Source: Datura wrightii (taxonomy: Eukaryota > Streptophyta > Magnoliopsida > Solanales > Solanaceae). From it: DNA of 64,000 nucleotides. The DNA is taken from positions 61,458,001 to 61,522,000 of the forward strand of contig JASDFA010000006.1 of the NCBI GenBank assembly GCA_035772735.1, read 5' to 3'. Numbering within the stretch: position 1 is the first letter of the stretch; every line of letters begins with the position of its first letter. Below the pieces are notes generated by a model. The model did not search any database. It was given only the letters and a program-made list of their open reading frames with translations, and was not told the origin of the DNA. The translations under genes and the position numbers were made by a program. This document shows, piece by piece, positions 1 to 12,310 of the stretch.

Positions 1-189
1 CAAATTATTCAATTTTTGGTTATTTAGTTGTCAGCATATTTAGAAGTAAAAATATAGTATACTTGAGCAAATTGCACTTATCCCAAGTCTATGAGGGATC
101 GATACTTGGCTTACTAAAGCCACTTACTACTTGTTCGACCACGTGCACTTGCGTGTCGGTTTTATAATACCCATACTACGCACCGAACA
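1..189 (+). repeat. 3' end of an LTR inserted in the 5' LTR of T1
   Basis: The first 189 bases have no counterpart in the other LTR of T1, whereas from 190 onward the two T1 LTRs align. The piece ends in CA at 189. It carries a GGGATCGATAC word near its end, like the GGGATCGACCC word near the U5 end of the Athila LTRs, which suggests plus orientation. The next five bases, GTGGG (190-194), match 7443-7447 in the other T1 LTR and would be one copy of the target duplication; the partner lies outside the window. Whether this is a solo LTR or part of a whole element cannot be told. Confidence 0.7.
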
Positions 190-2109
190 GTGGGAAACCA
201 GAGTCATGGGGTAACCGTAAGAGGGACGAAGCAGTATTGGTGTCGGATGATTCCAACAACTCATGGGTTGAAGGTATGAGTCATTGCATGGACCGAGGGG
301 AAATTCCAAATAAAATTGGAGAGCAAAACAATAGCGACAACATATCATTCCATGAGTTATGGGATCAGGGTACGACTCGTGAGATGAGTCGTGACCCCTG
401 GTAGTGGTATATTTCTTGCAAAGTTTGTAAGGGTAAATCCATAATTCCTAAGCTCCTAAACCCTAAACTATGTCGTTTTAAGCTCTGTTAGAAGGATTTT
501 AAGAGAGGTAAACCTATCCTAATTCATTCAACTCCCGTGCATGCAATAGTAGGGGTCTCTCTTTGAAAATCAAGCAAGAACTTTCCAATTTCTTCTCCAA
601 TTCCTTTGGGCTTTCAAGGGAGAGTCTAAGATTAGATTACCCAGGTATGTAGGGTTTTGAATGAGAGTTGCTCTGCACTCTCATGCCCTAATTTTCCCCT
701 ATGTTCATGAATTCAAGTATTAAAGTAAATTTGATGATCTCATGGGGTTTTAACCCCAAATTCATGAAATTCTCTATGATTTGATTATGGGTCAATACCC
801 TCTATATTCTAAATGTTGTAATAAGATCTATGGGAATATTTTATATTTAAATTGATTATGATTTTTATGATTTCAAATCCAAGTCAATCTATGCACATTT
901 ATGCAAAGTTTCATGCAAATTCAAGTTATGATTATATTATGGTTTTGATCTTTCCTAAGCCTAAATTATTATTTATGATTCATGTTATTATTTCTCTTCA
1001 AGTGCTCTTCATGGATTTATGAATGTCAAGTATAAGAATTTAAAAAATATGCATATTCTTCATGATTTATGAATTTACGACTTTTGGCTGAGGCACAGGC
1101 CCTTATTCATGGCTAATCATGTATTTCAAGTATGATCAAGTATGTTATGATTTAATGGCAATGAACTTCATGAATGATTCCACGATTACTACATGAGCCG
1201 CATGTGTATGATTTTTAGAGCAGTGTCGAGCATCGAGTAGACCCAACATCTAGGTAAACCCCGTGATCTCAGAACTACGTGCCACTATAGGTATATGTAT
1301 TCATGGATTCCCCTTTGTAATATCACATCGTGCATGTCGCTTGAATAGAAAGCCTGGGAAGCTCTACCCACTTTAGCGAGATAGTTGAGGCATCATGTAA
1401 GCTCTATCATGATTGTGTCGGTTAAGACAAGTTCTCCCATTGTTCCTCATGATTTACGCATTGTTATGTTTATATTACTTTGGTTGAAGTTGTGCTTTAT
1501 AAGGTAGATCTTATGACTATGACTATGAATAATTTATGAATGGTTTGAAAACCCTGAGCCCTCATGTTTAAATTATGATATTCACTTCATGTTCATGCTG
1601 TCATACTTTTATGAACTCTTATGTATTTTAAATGTCCGCTTTTACTTTCCTTGCATACTCAGTATATTTCAAATACTGACTGCATACTCTATGTTGTATA
1701 GTTTCATGATACAGGTCTGAGGGATTAGTCTCAGCTCCACCATTAGTCCTACTTTTCCCTCAGTCCTATTTTGCAGTGGTGGTGAATCCTCATCCTTTGA
1801 GTACATTCAGTTTGATCATTGTTCTATTGTTTCAGTTACAAACTTTTGTCGAGGTAGTTGGGGATACTATCTCATCAGCTCATCAGTTATGTTAGAGGAT
1901 TTTTCAGACAATATGTAGAATAATAGCTTGTTAGTTTTGACTCTATTTTAGATTGATTTGTATTCATACTTCAGCTTAAGCATGCTTTATTATATCAGTT
2001 TCCGTTGTTGTATGCTCTTAGCCACTATGTTCATGCCGTGAGTCAACTTGGAGCCTCTTGGGGTTCCTTGTCCTGGGTCTCTATCTGGGCCTATGTTCGG
2101 GTTGTGACA
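190..2109 (+). repeat. T1 5' LTR (its start lies beyond the inserted LTR)
   Basis: This aligns with 7443-9190 and ends in GTTGTGACA immediately before the primer-binding site. The first roughly 250 bases present in the 3' LTR (7190-7442) are cut off here by the insertion at 1-189. It holds about 173 bases (near 396-568) that the 3' LTR lacks. Its left part contains the ACGACTCGT palindromic word at 372-380 and variants of it. No protein is encoded; the short ORFs here are chance. Confidence 0.9.
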
Positions 2110-2113
2110 AACT

Positions 2114-2125
2114 TGGTATTAGAGC
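2114..2125 (+). other. T1 primer-binding site
   Basis: TGGTATTAGAGC starts four bases after the 5' LTR. It differs by one base from the TGGTATCAGAGC that pairs with the 3' end of plant initiator methionine tRNA, the usual primer of gypsy chromoviruses. It fixes the right end of the 5' LTR. Confidence 0.9.
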
Positions 2126-2319
2126 ATTTGATTTTGAAGTGTCCTAGGGTGTCTGAAATCCGCATTAAGTAGATTCTTTTTCATGGGAGTGAAGCACGCC
2201 ACACTTATGACTAAGAGGCTACAAAGCATTTTAGAAAACTTCCCTTCTTTCATGATCTATCTTGTGCGATGAAATATCTCTCTATACTTCTAACTCGTGC
2301 TATATGCATTTGTAGAATC

Positions 2320-3470
2320 ATGCCTCCTCGTCGAGTTAATGGAAGAAGTAACGAAAATGGAATTGTCTATGAGAATGGAAATGGAGATGGGCACCAGCTG
2401 GCCTTACCAGCCCCCGAGGATCATGTGCTATAGTAGGTTTCCCATGCAGAGTTTAGAGAAGCCATCTAGATGTTGGCACAGGCATTGGCCACCCAGGTCA
2501 ACTAGCAGGCGGTAGTGCATGTTCCCCAGAATGGGAACGCGACAGCGGCAAGAGTCAGGGACTTTCCTAGGATGAACCCTCTGGAGTTCTTCGGATCAAA
2601 GGTGGACGAGGATCCACACGAGTTTATTGATGAGATCTAGAAGATCACCAAGATTATGGGGGTGATAGGAGAAATATGCGCAGATCTAACCCCTTATCAG
2701 TTGAAAGGGATTGCCCAATTCTTGTTTAGACAGTGGAAGGATAGTAGAGCAGTTGGAGCAGGTCTCATTGTTTGGGATGAGTTCCTCACTATATTCATGG
2801 ATCAGTTCTTTCCTCGGGAGATGAGGGAGGTCAAGGCAGTTGAGTTTGTGAACCTAAGGCAGAATAATATGACAGTCCAGGAGTATGCTTGAGAGTTCAC
2901 CCGCTTGTCTAAATATGCACCAAAGATGGTGGCTGATAAGAGAGCTCGGGTGAGCAGGTTTGTGCATGGAATAGGGGACTACTAGTCAAGGATTATAGGA
3001 TATCTATGCTTCATCAGGACATCTACCTTCCTCGATTGATTTTGTATGCCCAATAGATGGAGGCATCACATTTTAGGGGGGTGGGGGGGAGGCCATGAGG
3101 GCCAAGACAAATAGTTTTGGGTTCTCTAAGTAGAGGTAAAGAGGCGAACATTGTCAGCATCCCCATTAGAGGCCATTAGCTCCAGCGGTATCATGAGCCA
3201 GTGCTTCATCTAAATCATGAGGTCATTAGGGGAGCAGAGCATCAGGTTCGAGGGGATAGAGGAGCATGCAGGTAGAACGTACCTTTCTGGTCTGCAAGAA
3301 GCGTGGCAAGAATCATATAGGGGAGTGCTTGATTGTATCAAATATCTGCTTTGGGAGTGGAAGATCGGGGCACAAGCATCAGGAGTGTCCGTTGGCCAGG
3401 CAGGGTGATGGTAGGGGTCGTGCTCATGTTACCAGTTCAGCAGTAGCACTAGCATGCCCAGCTTAGTAGG
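2320..3470 (+). pseudogene. gag: T1 gag (capsid/nucleocapsid), broken
   Basis: Gag would build the cytoplasmic particle that packages element RNA. The start is the ATG at 2320, followed by the MPPRR opening common in this lineage. The capsid core reads on in the same frame through about 2990, with recognisable stretches such as QLKGIAQFLFRQWKD and FFPREMREVKAVEF. Seven in-frame stops lie at 2431, 2434, 2467, 2503, 2638, 2890 and 2983; six are TAG, mostly where glutamine is expected. A frameshift then moves the nucleocapsid to another frame, where a zinc knuckle (CFGSGRSGHKHQEC, about 3340-3385) survives with its second Cys changed to Ser. A homologous gag is in element C. Confidence 0.85.
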
Positions 3471-3479
3471 GTATGTCCA

Positions 3480-4010
3480 TCGATGTAGGTGGTGGTCAAC
3501 ACCAGAACAAGTTTTATGCCCTTGCATCTCAGCATGAGCAAGAGACATCACTAGATGTAGTTACTGAGATGTTACGAGTATTCCACTTTGATGTATATGC
3601 AATGTTATACCAGGGGCTATTTAATGTTTTGTGATGCCCTATGTTGCTAGTAGTTTCTGATTCAGTCCCGAAATCCTATCAGAACCCTTCTCAAGCTCCA
3701 CTCCAGTCGATGATTCAGTTATAGCTCAACGGGTATATAGAAATTTCCCGTTACAGTCCCTCAGAAAGTCACTTCAACAGATTTAGTAGAGCTAGCCATG
3801 ATAGATTTCAATATTATCTTTGGCATGGATTGGGTACATGTATATTATGCCTCAGTGAATTATAGAACCTGTGTGTAGAGTTTCGAATTTTGGGTGAGCC
3901 AGTCCTAGAGTGTAAGGGTAGTTCAGCTGTGCTTGTAAGTCGTTTAATTTCCTACCTTAGGGCCAGAAAGATTATCTATAAAGGTTGCATGTACCATTTA
4001 TTAGGGTTAA
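3480..4010 (+). pseudogene. pol: T1 protease region, broken
   Basis: This is the retropepsin that would cut Gag-Pol. The catalytic D-[ST]-G motif is expected after the VYA(L/M)L stretch near 3590-3615 but reads YQG, so the active-site Asp is lost. The second protease landmark, MIDFNIIFGMDW, is legible at about 3798-3835. Stops and frameshifts lie between them. The identification rests on position between gag and reverse transcriptase and on the two landmarks; the same Asp-to-Tyr loss is seen in element C. Confidence 0.75.
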
Positions 4011-4034
4011 GGATGCTACCTCCGAAACCTTGAC

Positions 4035-5400
4035 TATCCAGTCAATTCCTGTGTGTGCGAATATCTAGAGGTGTTTCCAGATGACATACCGGGAATTCCT
4101 CCCAATTGGGAGATCGACTTTGGCATCGACCTTCTTTCTGATACACAACCTATATGTATTTCTTCTTGCAGAATGGCTCCAGCTAAGTTAAAGTACTTGA
4201 AGGAGCAGTTGAAGGATCTATTAGACAAGGGTTTAATCAGACCTAGCAAATCCCAATGAGGTTCACCAATACTCTTTGTCCGGAAGAGGGATGATTCCCT
4301 CTCGATGTGCATTGACTATCGATAGTTGAACAAGGTCACTGTCAAGAACAGGTATCCGCTCCCCGGAATTGATGACTTGTTTGACCATCTTCAGAGTGCC
4401 AAGTGTTTTTCAAAGATAGACCTCAGATCTGGATATCATCAGCTTAGGGTTAGAGAGACTGACATCCCGAAGACAGCCTTCAGGACTCGATATGGTAACT
4501 ATAAGTTTGTAGTTATGTGTTTTGGATTGACAAATGTTCCTATAGTTTTTATGAATTCGATGAACAGGGTGTTCAAGTCTTATTTGGACATGTTGGTAAT
4601 TGTGTTCATGAATGACATTCTCATATACTCTTGGAGCAAGGAAGAGCATGCCGCTCATTTAAGGATGGTGCTACAAACTCTTAAAGATCGCCAGCTGTAT
4701 GCTAAAGTCAGCAAGTGAGAGTTTTGGTTAAACTCAACAATATTTTTGGGTCATGTGGTGTCAAGTGAGTGTGTACATGTGGATTCTCAAACAATAGAAG
4801 CTGTGAAGAATTGGCCTAGACTAATTAGTCCTTTAGATATCAGGAGTTTCTTGGGATTAGCTGGTTACTACATGAGGTTTATGGAAGGATTTTCATCCAC
4901 TACAACACCATTGACTAAGTTGACCCAAAAGAAAGTAAAGTTTCAATTGTCTGAGGCCTATGAGAAGAGCTTCCAAGAGTTGAAGACTCGACCTACCTTA
5001 GCATCAATGTTGTCTCTACCTGAGGGTACCGATGGGTTTGTGGTATATTGGGATGCCTCAAGGATAGACCTTGGTTTTCTATTATTAAAGCATGGTAAGG
5101 TTATAGTCTATGCTTTGAGGCAGCTGAAAGTCTATGAAAAGAACTATCCAAGTCACGACCTCGAGTTGGCAGTGGTAGTATTTTCCTTGCAGATTTGAAG
5201 ACACTATCTGTAAGGGGTCCATATGGATGTGTTTACGGACAACAAAAGCCTACATTATGTGTTTACCCAGAACGATCTAAACCCATGTCAAAGAAGGTGG
5301 TTGGAGCTTCTTAAGGATTACGATATAAGTGTCCTTTATCATTCGGGCAAGGCTAATGTAGTGGTAGATGCTCATAGCAGGATTTCTATGGAGAGTGTGT
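4035..5400 (+). pseudogene. pol: T1 reverse transcriptase and RNase H, broken
   Basis: This would copy element RNA into DNA. All of it reads in one frame, broken only by stops at 4257 (TGA, Trp expected in the SPWG motif), 4323 (TAG, Gln expected), 4716 (TGA) and 5196 (TGA, Trp expected). Landmarks in order are YRMAPAKLKYLKEQLKDLL-like text near 4170, CFSKIDLRSGYHQLR near 4400, the polymerase box FMNDILIYS near 4605 (normally F-[IV]-D-D, so one catalytic Asp is Asn), the DASRIDLG RNase H start near 5050, and TDNKSLHYVFT near 5235. Keeping the frame over 1.3 kb shows that decay is mainly by substitution. Confidence 0.88.
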
Positions 5401-5639
5401 CCCATGTAGGTGAGGAGAGGAAAGAGTTAGTGAAGGATGCGCATTTGCTTGCACAACTAAGAGTTCTTCTTGTTGACTCGACAGATGGTGGTGTCATTGT
5501 TCAAAACGGATCAGAATCTTCCTTGGTGACTAAAGTCATGGCTAGGCAAGACAAGAATCCTATTTTGGTAAAGTTGAAGGGGGCTGTTCAGAATCAGAAG
5601 GTGAAGGTTTTCTCCCAAGGGGAAGATGGTGTACTAAGA

Positions 5640-6600
5640 TATCAGGGTCATTTCTGTATTCCGAGTGTTGATGACTTGAGGGAGAGGATGTTGCAAGAGA
5701 CTTATGGTTCTAGATATTCAATATATCTAGGTTCCACCAAGATGTACCGTGACCTACGGGAGACTATTGGTGGAATGGCATGAAGAATGACATAGTAGAG
5801 TTTGTGGCGAAGTGTCCGAATTGTCAACAGGTGAAAGTTGAGCATCAAAGACCTGGAGGTGTGCCTCAAGACTCTAGTATCCCTACATGGAAGTGGGAGG
5901 AAATCAATTTTGACTTCATTATAGTGTTGCCTCGTACTCGTCGATAGTATGACTCCATATAGGTTCGGATAGGTTGACCAAAGCAGCACATTCTTATCGA
6001 TCAAAACTCCTGATTCAGCGGAGAATTATGTAAAATTATATATTCAAGAACCATTTTAGTTGCATGGAGTTCCCTTGTCCATTATATTAGATAAAGGTAC
6101 AGTTTACCTCCCAGTTTTGGAGATCGTTTCAAAAGGTACTTGGTACTCAGGTCAAGCTTAGTACAGCTTTTCACTCGCAAATAGATGGTCAGGCAAAACA
6201 GACCATTTAGAATCTTGAAGACATGTTGAGAGCGTGTGTGGTTGATTTCAAGGGTAGTTGGCATGATCATTTACCTCTGATCGAATTTGCATTTAACAAC
6301 AGTTACCATTCCAGCATTCAGATGGCTCCGTTTGAGGCTCTTTATGGGCGAATATGTAGATCGCCTATTGGTTGGTCCGAAGTTGGTGAAGCTATATTGA
6401 TAGGACCAGATTCATTTCATGATGCTATGGAGAAACTTCAGCATACAAAGGAAAAGGTTGAAAACAGCTCAGAGTCACCAAAAGTCCTATATAGATGTGA
6501 GGAGGAGAGAACTTGAGTTCGAAGTTGATGATTGGGTGATTTTGAAGGTGTCTCTCATGAAGGGAGTGATGAGGTTGGGGAAGAAGGGGAAACTTAGTCC
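5640..6600 (+). pseudogene. pol: T1 integrase, broken
   Basis: This would insert element cDNA into the chromosome. The zinc-binding HHCC region is present with an intact KCPNCQQ near 5810-5830. A one-base deletion near 5765 changes frame just before it. The first catalytic Asp lies in INFDFI near 5910 and the second in a damaged LDKGT near 6090. The third catalytic residue, Glu of the usual QAERT motif, reads Lys (QAKQT, about 6190-6200), and a TAG follows. Downstream the conserved NNSYHSSIQMAPFEALYGR stretch is clear near 6298-6350. Confidence 0.85.
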
Positions 6601-6608
6601 CCATTATT

Positions 6609-6944
6609 GTGAGATGTGCTAGCAAGGTGGCTTATGAGTTGGAGTTGCCCTCAGAATTCTCTTTAGTACATCCAGTTTTCCATGTGTCGCTTTTAAAGAG
6701 GTGCATGGGTGATCCGCCTTTGGTTTTTCCGGTAGAGAACATAGGTGTGAAGGATAGCCTTAGCTATGAAGAGGTTCTAGTAGAAATTCTTGATCTTCAG
6801 GTTCGAAAGCTAAGAAACAAAGAAGTAGCTTTAGTAAAGGTTTTATGGAGAAATCAACATGTAGAGGGAGCTACGTGGGAGGCTGAAGCAGTTATAATGC
6901 CGAAATACCTGCATCTATTCCCTTCCAGTTCATTTCTAGCTTGA
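6609..6944 (+). pseudogene. pol: T1 integrase C-terminus with chromodomain
   Basis: The open frame of 111 codons runs from the GPF-like region (VHPVFHVSLLKRCMGD) into a chromodomain-like end with LRNKEVALVKVLWRN and EGATWEAE. In chromoviruses this domain contacts modified histones and is thought to steer insertion to heterochromatin. A matching stretch ends element C, which supports putting both in the Tekay/Del lineage. The frame is open here although upstream integrase is broken. The stop is at 6942-6944. Confidence 0.85.
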
Positions 6945-7176
6945 GGTATCTGTTTAATCCTTAATACTCTATTCAGTTTCATGTTCAGTTCAGGTGTTCC
7001 AGTTTCTCTCCTATCAATGCATGTTTGTGTGTGATTCATGAATTCATTTCAGTCATATGTTTCAATCGGGAGTCAGTCACTCTTTTAGTTTTTAGCTTCA
7101 GATGTTCAGTATTTGGGATGACAAGTTTTCCCCAGTGATGCAGTATGTTCATTCACATTTGAGGATGAATATTTTC
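6945..7176 (+). other. T1 3' untranslated region
   Basis: This is about 230 bases between the end of the chromodomain frame and the polypurine tract. It includes CATTTGAGGATGAAT, a phrase also found before the polypurine tract of element C (44821-44834), so it is a conserved part of this family's 3' UTR. I see no coding signal. Confidence 0.7.
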
Positions 7177-7189
7177 AAAAAGGAGATAT
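7177..7189 (+). other. T1 polypurine tract
   Basis: AAAAAGGAGATAT lies directly before the TG that opens the 3' LTR at 7190. It would prime plus-strand DNA synthesis. The same arrangement (AAGGGGGAGATAT then TGTTATACC) is present in element C. Confidence 0.85.
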
Positions 7190-9190
7190 TGTAGTACTCC
7201 AAATGTCCCTAAGATTATACCCAAGGGTTGTACCAGAGAAAACAGAAAAATCTGCACCTTTGCACCAGAACGACTCGTGGTAAAAGTCGTGCGACCAAGT
7301 AATGGGTCATAGGAGGAGTTGTGAAGAGGACCTGGAATCCAGGTTTCTAGACCATGAGTCAAACCACGAGTTGTGGTATATGGGTATAAATCGTGGTCAA
7401 GGCCAGGGAGAGGTGGAGTCACGAGTGAGGTTATGACTAATGGTGGGAAACCATGAGTCTTTGGTTGTAATCGTAGGAGGGACGAGGCAGTATTGGTGTA
7501 GGATGATTCCAATGACTCGTAGGTTGATGGCACAAGTCGTTGCATGGCCCGTGGGGGAAATTCCAGGTAAAATTGGAGAGCAAGGAAGTTGAGACAACAT
7601 ATCATTCCACGAGTCATGGGATTAGGGTATGACTGATGAGATGAGTTGACAATCAAGCCTAAATTCTCTAATTTCTTCTCCAATTCCTTTGGGATTTCAA
7701 GGGAGAGTGTAAGATCATATTACTCAGGTATGTAGGATTGTTAATAAGAGCCGCTCTTCACTCTTATGCCCCAATTTCCCCCTATGTTCATGAATACAAG
7801 TATTAAAGTAAATTTGATACTCTTGGGGTTTTAACCTCATATTTATGAAATTCTCTTTAATTTGATTATGGGTCAATCCCCTTTATTTTCTTAATATTGT
7901 TTTAAGATCTATGGGCAGATTTTATATTTAAATTGATTATAATTTTTGAGATTTCAAATCAAAGCCAATCTATGCCTAATTATGCAAAGTTTCATGAAAC
8001 ACCAAGTTTTAATTCTATTATGGTTTTGATCTTCCTAAGCCTAAATTATTATTTATGACTCATGTTATGATTTTTCTTCAAGTACTTTTCATGGATTTAT
8101 GAATGTCAAGTATATGAATTTTCAAAAATATGCATGTTCTTCATGATTTATGAATTTACGAATTTTGGCCGACTCATGGGCCCTTATTCATGGATAATGA
8201 TGTATTTCATGTATGGTCAAGTATGTTATAATTTAATGGCCATGAATTGCATGAATGATTCCATGATCACTATATGAGCCTTATAAGCATGTTTCTGTGA
8301 GTAGTGCCTAGCACTGAGTAGATCCGGCATTCAGGTAAACCCCATGGATTCAAAACTGCGTGCCATTGTGAGTATATGTATTCATGGATACCCCCTTGTG
8401 ATATCACATCTTCCACGTCTCTTTGTTAGCAAGCCTGGGACGGCTCTACCCACTTTAGCGAGATAGTTAGGGCATCATGTAAGCTCTATCATGATGGTGT
8501 CGATTAAGATGAGTTCTTCCATTATTCCTCATGATTTATGCATTGTTATGTTTATGTTACTTTTTCTCAAGTTATGTTTTATAGGGTTTCTCTTATGACT
8601 ATGATTATAGAGAGATTATGAATGGTTTGAAAACCTTGAGCCCTCATGTTAATATTATGATATTCACTTCATGTTCATGCTGGCTTACTCTTATGAACTC
8701 TTATGTATTTTAACTGTCCGTTTTTACTTACCTGGCATACTTAGTACATTAAAGTATTGACCGCATACTCTATGTTGTATCACTTCATAAAACAGGTCCG
8801 AGGGATCAGTCTCAGCCACACCATTAGTCCTGCTTTTCCCTCAGTCTCTTTTAGTCAGTGGTGGTGAGTCCTCATCCTTCGAAGACATTCAGTTTGATCA
8901 TTGTTATGTTGTTTCAGTTACATACTTTTGTCGAACTAGTTTGGAATGTTGTCCCATCAGCTCATTAGTTATGTTAGAGGCTTTTCCAAACAATATGTAG
9001 AATATCAGTTTGTTAGTGTTGACTCTGTTTTATATTGATATGTATGCAGACTTCCACTTAAGCATATTTATAATATCAATTTCTATTGTTTTATGCTCTT
9101 AGACACTATGTTCATGCCATGGGTCAACTTGGAGCCTCTCGGGGTTCCATGTTCCCTGTCTCTATCCGGGCCTATGTTCAGGTCGTGACA
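7190..9190 (+). repeat. T1 3' LTR (2001 bp)
   Basis: It opens with TGTAGTACTCC after the polypurine tract and closes with GGTCGTGACA at 9190. From 7443 it aligns with the 5' LTR. About 173 bases present in the 5' LTR are missing at 7650. The leftmost part has ACGACTCGT at 7270 and many near matches in the next 400 bases. The sequence after 9190 belongs to the LTR of element A. Confidence 0.93.
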
Positions 9191-9432
9191 ACATTTCTTT
9201 GAATTCTGCTATAGTTTCTAGGTACGGCTTGTACCAAGAAGGTACGGTCATACCAACCTATAGCAAGCCAACTTTTGCAACGTTTTCCTCACCTTTTCCA
9301 GTATCTGATTCTCGGACCTGATTTCCGTGAAAATAAAGTAAAAAGTACCTCATATTTGTATAAACACTCCTAAGGCCAAACATCTTTTCTAAGATTTAAG
9401 CGTCGAAAGTGTTGTAAAACCACAACACATCA
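9191..9432 (-). repeat. A 3' LTR, remaining 242 bp
   Basis: This aligns with 21010-21253 of A's 5' LTR, including the GTTTCTAGGTACGGCT phrase and the AAAATAAAGTAAAAAGTACCTCATAT-like stretch, and ends ACACATCA, which on the minus strand is the TGATGTGT start. It is cut at 9190 by T1. The rest of this LTR must lie to the left of T1, outside the window. Confidence 0.85.
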
Positions 9433-9773
9433 ACACCCTCAACTTAAAACTTTTGCATGTCCTCAGGCAAATAAGATATTACTACAATACGATGCTTAAC
9501 TAGTAAATAAAATAGAAGACTTACAGCCAACAACACAAAAATTTGCATACATGAGCTCAAACCAATATTGACGCTCTTTTCCATTCAAAACAAAACTAGC
9601 TATGCTTACATGCAAATACAACTCATGACACAAAGGGATAGGAAGATGGCATTCAATCATTAACAGACAACTAAGCTATCACTAATGCTATTTACACATA
9701 CTATTGCCAGAATGCAATGCAACCTATTTACCCTCACAACAAATGAAATCCCAAACACTCATAATGATATATT

Positions 9774-9814
<41 letters not shown>

Positions 9815-10011
9815 CTGAAATTGGGACTATCAATTAAAGCTCTCACTCTCAAAAAGAATGTCCAAATATGCACAAGTGATACAATAGGCTTGCCCTAATT
9901 TTCTCTACTCTGGCTTTTTGAACAATTAGGTTAGGATCACTATAGGACTTTTATTGTCTTTTAATGTAGGCTTTGGGATGTGTGTGGTACATATGGACAA
10001 TAGTGACTAAC
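9433..10011 (-). other. A 3' UTR, distal part, with polypurine tract and a TA microsatellite
   Basis: At 9433-9450 the minus strand reads AAGTTGAGGGTGT directly before the LTR start, the same polypurine context as in B (36359-36371). The rest is AT-rich and noncoding. A (TA)n tract lies at about 9768-9814. The region is contiguous with 12311 onward once the solo LTR is removed. Confidence 0.7.
9768..9814. repeat. (TA)n microsatellite
   Basis: About 47 bases of alternating TA with one G interruption. The short open frame across it encodes only a Tyr/Ile run and is not a gene. Confidence 0.9.
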
Positions 10012-12310
10012 TGTCATGACCTGAATGCAGGCTTGGATTGCAACATGGGACAAGGAGCCTCGAGAGACCCTAAGTCGACCCATGGCATGATCATAGATCT
10101 AACTCGACCAATAAACAAAAGAGTTCATCATGATAATCTTAGCACAAGTATAAAACAAACATAACATCAAAATACTTAATCTAAAGCTGAATACATCCTA
10201 TTTCTAAAAAGCCTATAAGTCTGATGAGTTGATGGGACAACACCCCAACTAACTTGCTAAGTTAAAAACTGAAAATACATAGAGAAATATGAAAGCATAG
10301 TCCTCAGGAGATGAGGACTCACCAACGAGCATAACATGCGAACTATGAAAGGCTGGCTAAGAACGGGGCTGAGTCTGAGTGTAGGGGTCTGTATCATGAA
10401 ATGATACAACATAGAGTATGTGGTCAATAAGTGGAATATACCGAGTATGCAAGGTAAGTAAAACAACTTAAATAAGTAAAATCATTAAAAACATGACTAA
10501 TGTAAAGCATAAACAAATTAAGAATCTGAGAGTAGGGCTTGCATGCTATCTTTCTGAAAACATGATCTCAACATCGTATAACATCATAACTAAATTGATT
10601 GACCAAAAGATGAAATCTGATAGTCATAAATAAAGCTGAATAATTGGTTCAAACCTGCTTTAGAACATATATAAATATATACAATATGAGTGATAAACCT
10701 GCATAATTGAAATCATAAGGAACAACGGGAGACTCGTCTTTTAACCGACATACCACGATAGAGTTTACGTGGTCCCAACTATCATTCTCAAGTGGGTAGA
10801 GCCGTCCAAAACCTTACCAGGGCTAAGGAAAATACCATGGTATCAATATCAAGCTCATGGCTCAATCGGGGCAGGGGATACCTCACATAGGATGTCCCAA
10901 TATAATCTAATCATACCTACATTGGTGCGTAGTTCTGAGGAATAGGGTTGACTGACCCATAGCCTACTCGGTGTAAGACACTACTCCCAAAAACATGCAT
11001 ATGTTCTCCATCATTTTTCAATTAAGCTGACCATCATCTATTAATGAAGCTGAATAGTCATAAATGCATAAATCTAAATCATACATGAGGAGACTTGGCT
11101 CAAACCATACTACAATCTGAATATAACAGGGATTCTTCACTCCAAAACCATATGGTAAGATAAATTCATAAAATCATAATCATACTTGAACATATGGGCA
11201 TTGCTCGATTTTTTAACATGCTTGAAATTACATAATTCCCTTTAAATCATGATCATAAATATGGGTAACTTGAAAACATGCTTTTTATCAATAATATCTC
11301 ATCGTACTAGAACATTCATCATAAATCTCATCTTTTCATGAACTTCTCCTAATTGGGAAATTTAATTTATAAAGCTTGAAACATGATTTTCATTGAAAAC
11401 ATCATAAAACTTGCCCGTAAATCATAATTCGATAGTAGAAACTCATTTAAACCATACAAATGTAGAGAATTAGGAATTTCATGCATTGGGTTAAAACCCA
11501 TTACATAGGAAATTTTATGATTTAGAGAGAGATTCGACATCGGTGTGAACGAATTACCCATTCATAACCCTATATACCCGATTATAGCTGATTCTTACAT
11601 TTCTCTGATTACCCAAAGAAGGATTGAAGAGAACTTGAAGGAGAACAAGCTTCACCAATCTAACTCTCTAACTTTGCATGCATGAATAAGAATGGCCTAA
11701 AATGAACTTAACCCTCGTAAAACTCATCATTCATAACTTAAAATGACATAGTTTTGGCCGTAGGATCATAGAAATTATGGAAAAACCCTTACTAAATTCT
11801 CAGGAAATAACTGACTGCTAGTCTCCATGAGGGACTGGACAACTCGTTACTCAAGGGCACGACTCGTGGCATCATCCGTCAAGTACACTGCCTAAGGGTT
11901 TGTACACGGGGGACATCACTAATTGTTGCCGGTACCCGTCACATGAACTATCCTAAATTTTTAAAAAATTTCCATCTACTGACCACGACCCATCCCACGA
12001 ATCGTGATGACCCATGACTTGTGGGGTCTTGCCGTGTGGTACGATGTCGCCTTCCTTTTCCTTCTCAGTCACTATTTCCCATGACTGACTTAACGAGTGT
12101 TGGGGTTTGGCCAAGACTCGTAGTCATGTCTGTGGGGATCCTAAATCCAAAATTTCAAACTCACATCCTGAGCCTCACCAAGAGTCACATCACGACTCGT
12201 GGTATACGCCCACCGGTCACATCACGACCCGTTTTGTGACTTGATGCCAGATTTCCAATTTTTTTACGTTTCACTCTCGGGTATGGTCTTTGGGCTTCTG
12301 GGCTATTACA
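10012..12310 (-). repeat. Tekay-type solo LTR in A's 3' UTR
   Basis: The plus strand reads TGTCATGACC... to ...GGGCTATTACA, the reverse complement of a Tekay LTR (TGTAATAGCCC to GGTCATGACA). It is flanked by CTAAC (10007-10011) and GTAAC (12311-12315), a target duplication with one mismatch. No internal region or second LTR accompanies it, so it is a solo LTR left by LTR-LTR recombination. ACGACTCGT occurs at 11859 and 12192, in its U3 side. A's 3' UTR resumes on the far side. Confidence 0.88.

Larger units (their letters stand above)
190..9190 (+). mobile_element. Element T1: Ty3/gypsy chromovirus, Tekay/Del type, degenerate
   Basis: The order is 5' LTR, initiator-Met-tRNA primer site, gag, protease, reverse transcriptase, RNase H, integrase, chromodomain, polypurine tract and 3' LTR, which is the standard layout of a Tekay/Del chromovirus. 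The LTRs are about 2 kb and end in TG...TGACA. The coding region has at least seven in-frame stops in gag and several frameshifts in pol, so it cannot make working proteins. It sits inside the 3' LTR of element A, whose sequence resumes at 9191. The left end of its 5' LTR is displaced by the insertion at 1-189, so its left target duplication is not visible. Confidence 0.9.

Noticed and set aside
1..189. First 189 bases as part of T1's 5' LTR
   Set aside because: They do not align with the matching part of the 3' LTR (7190-7442), while alignment begins sharply at 190.
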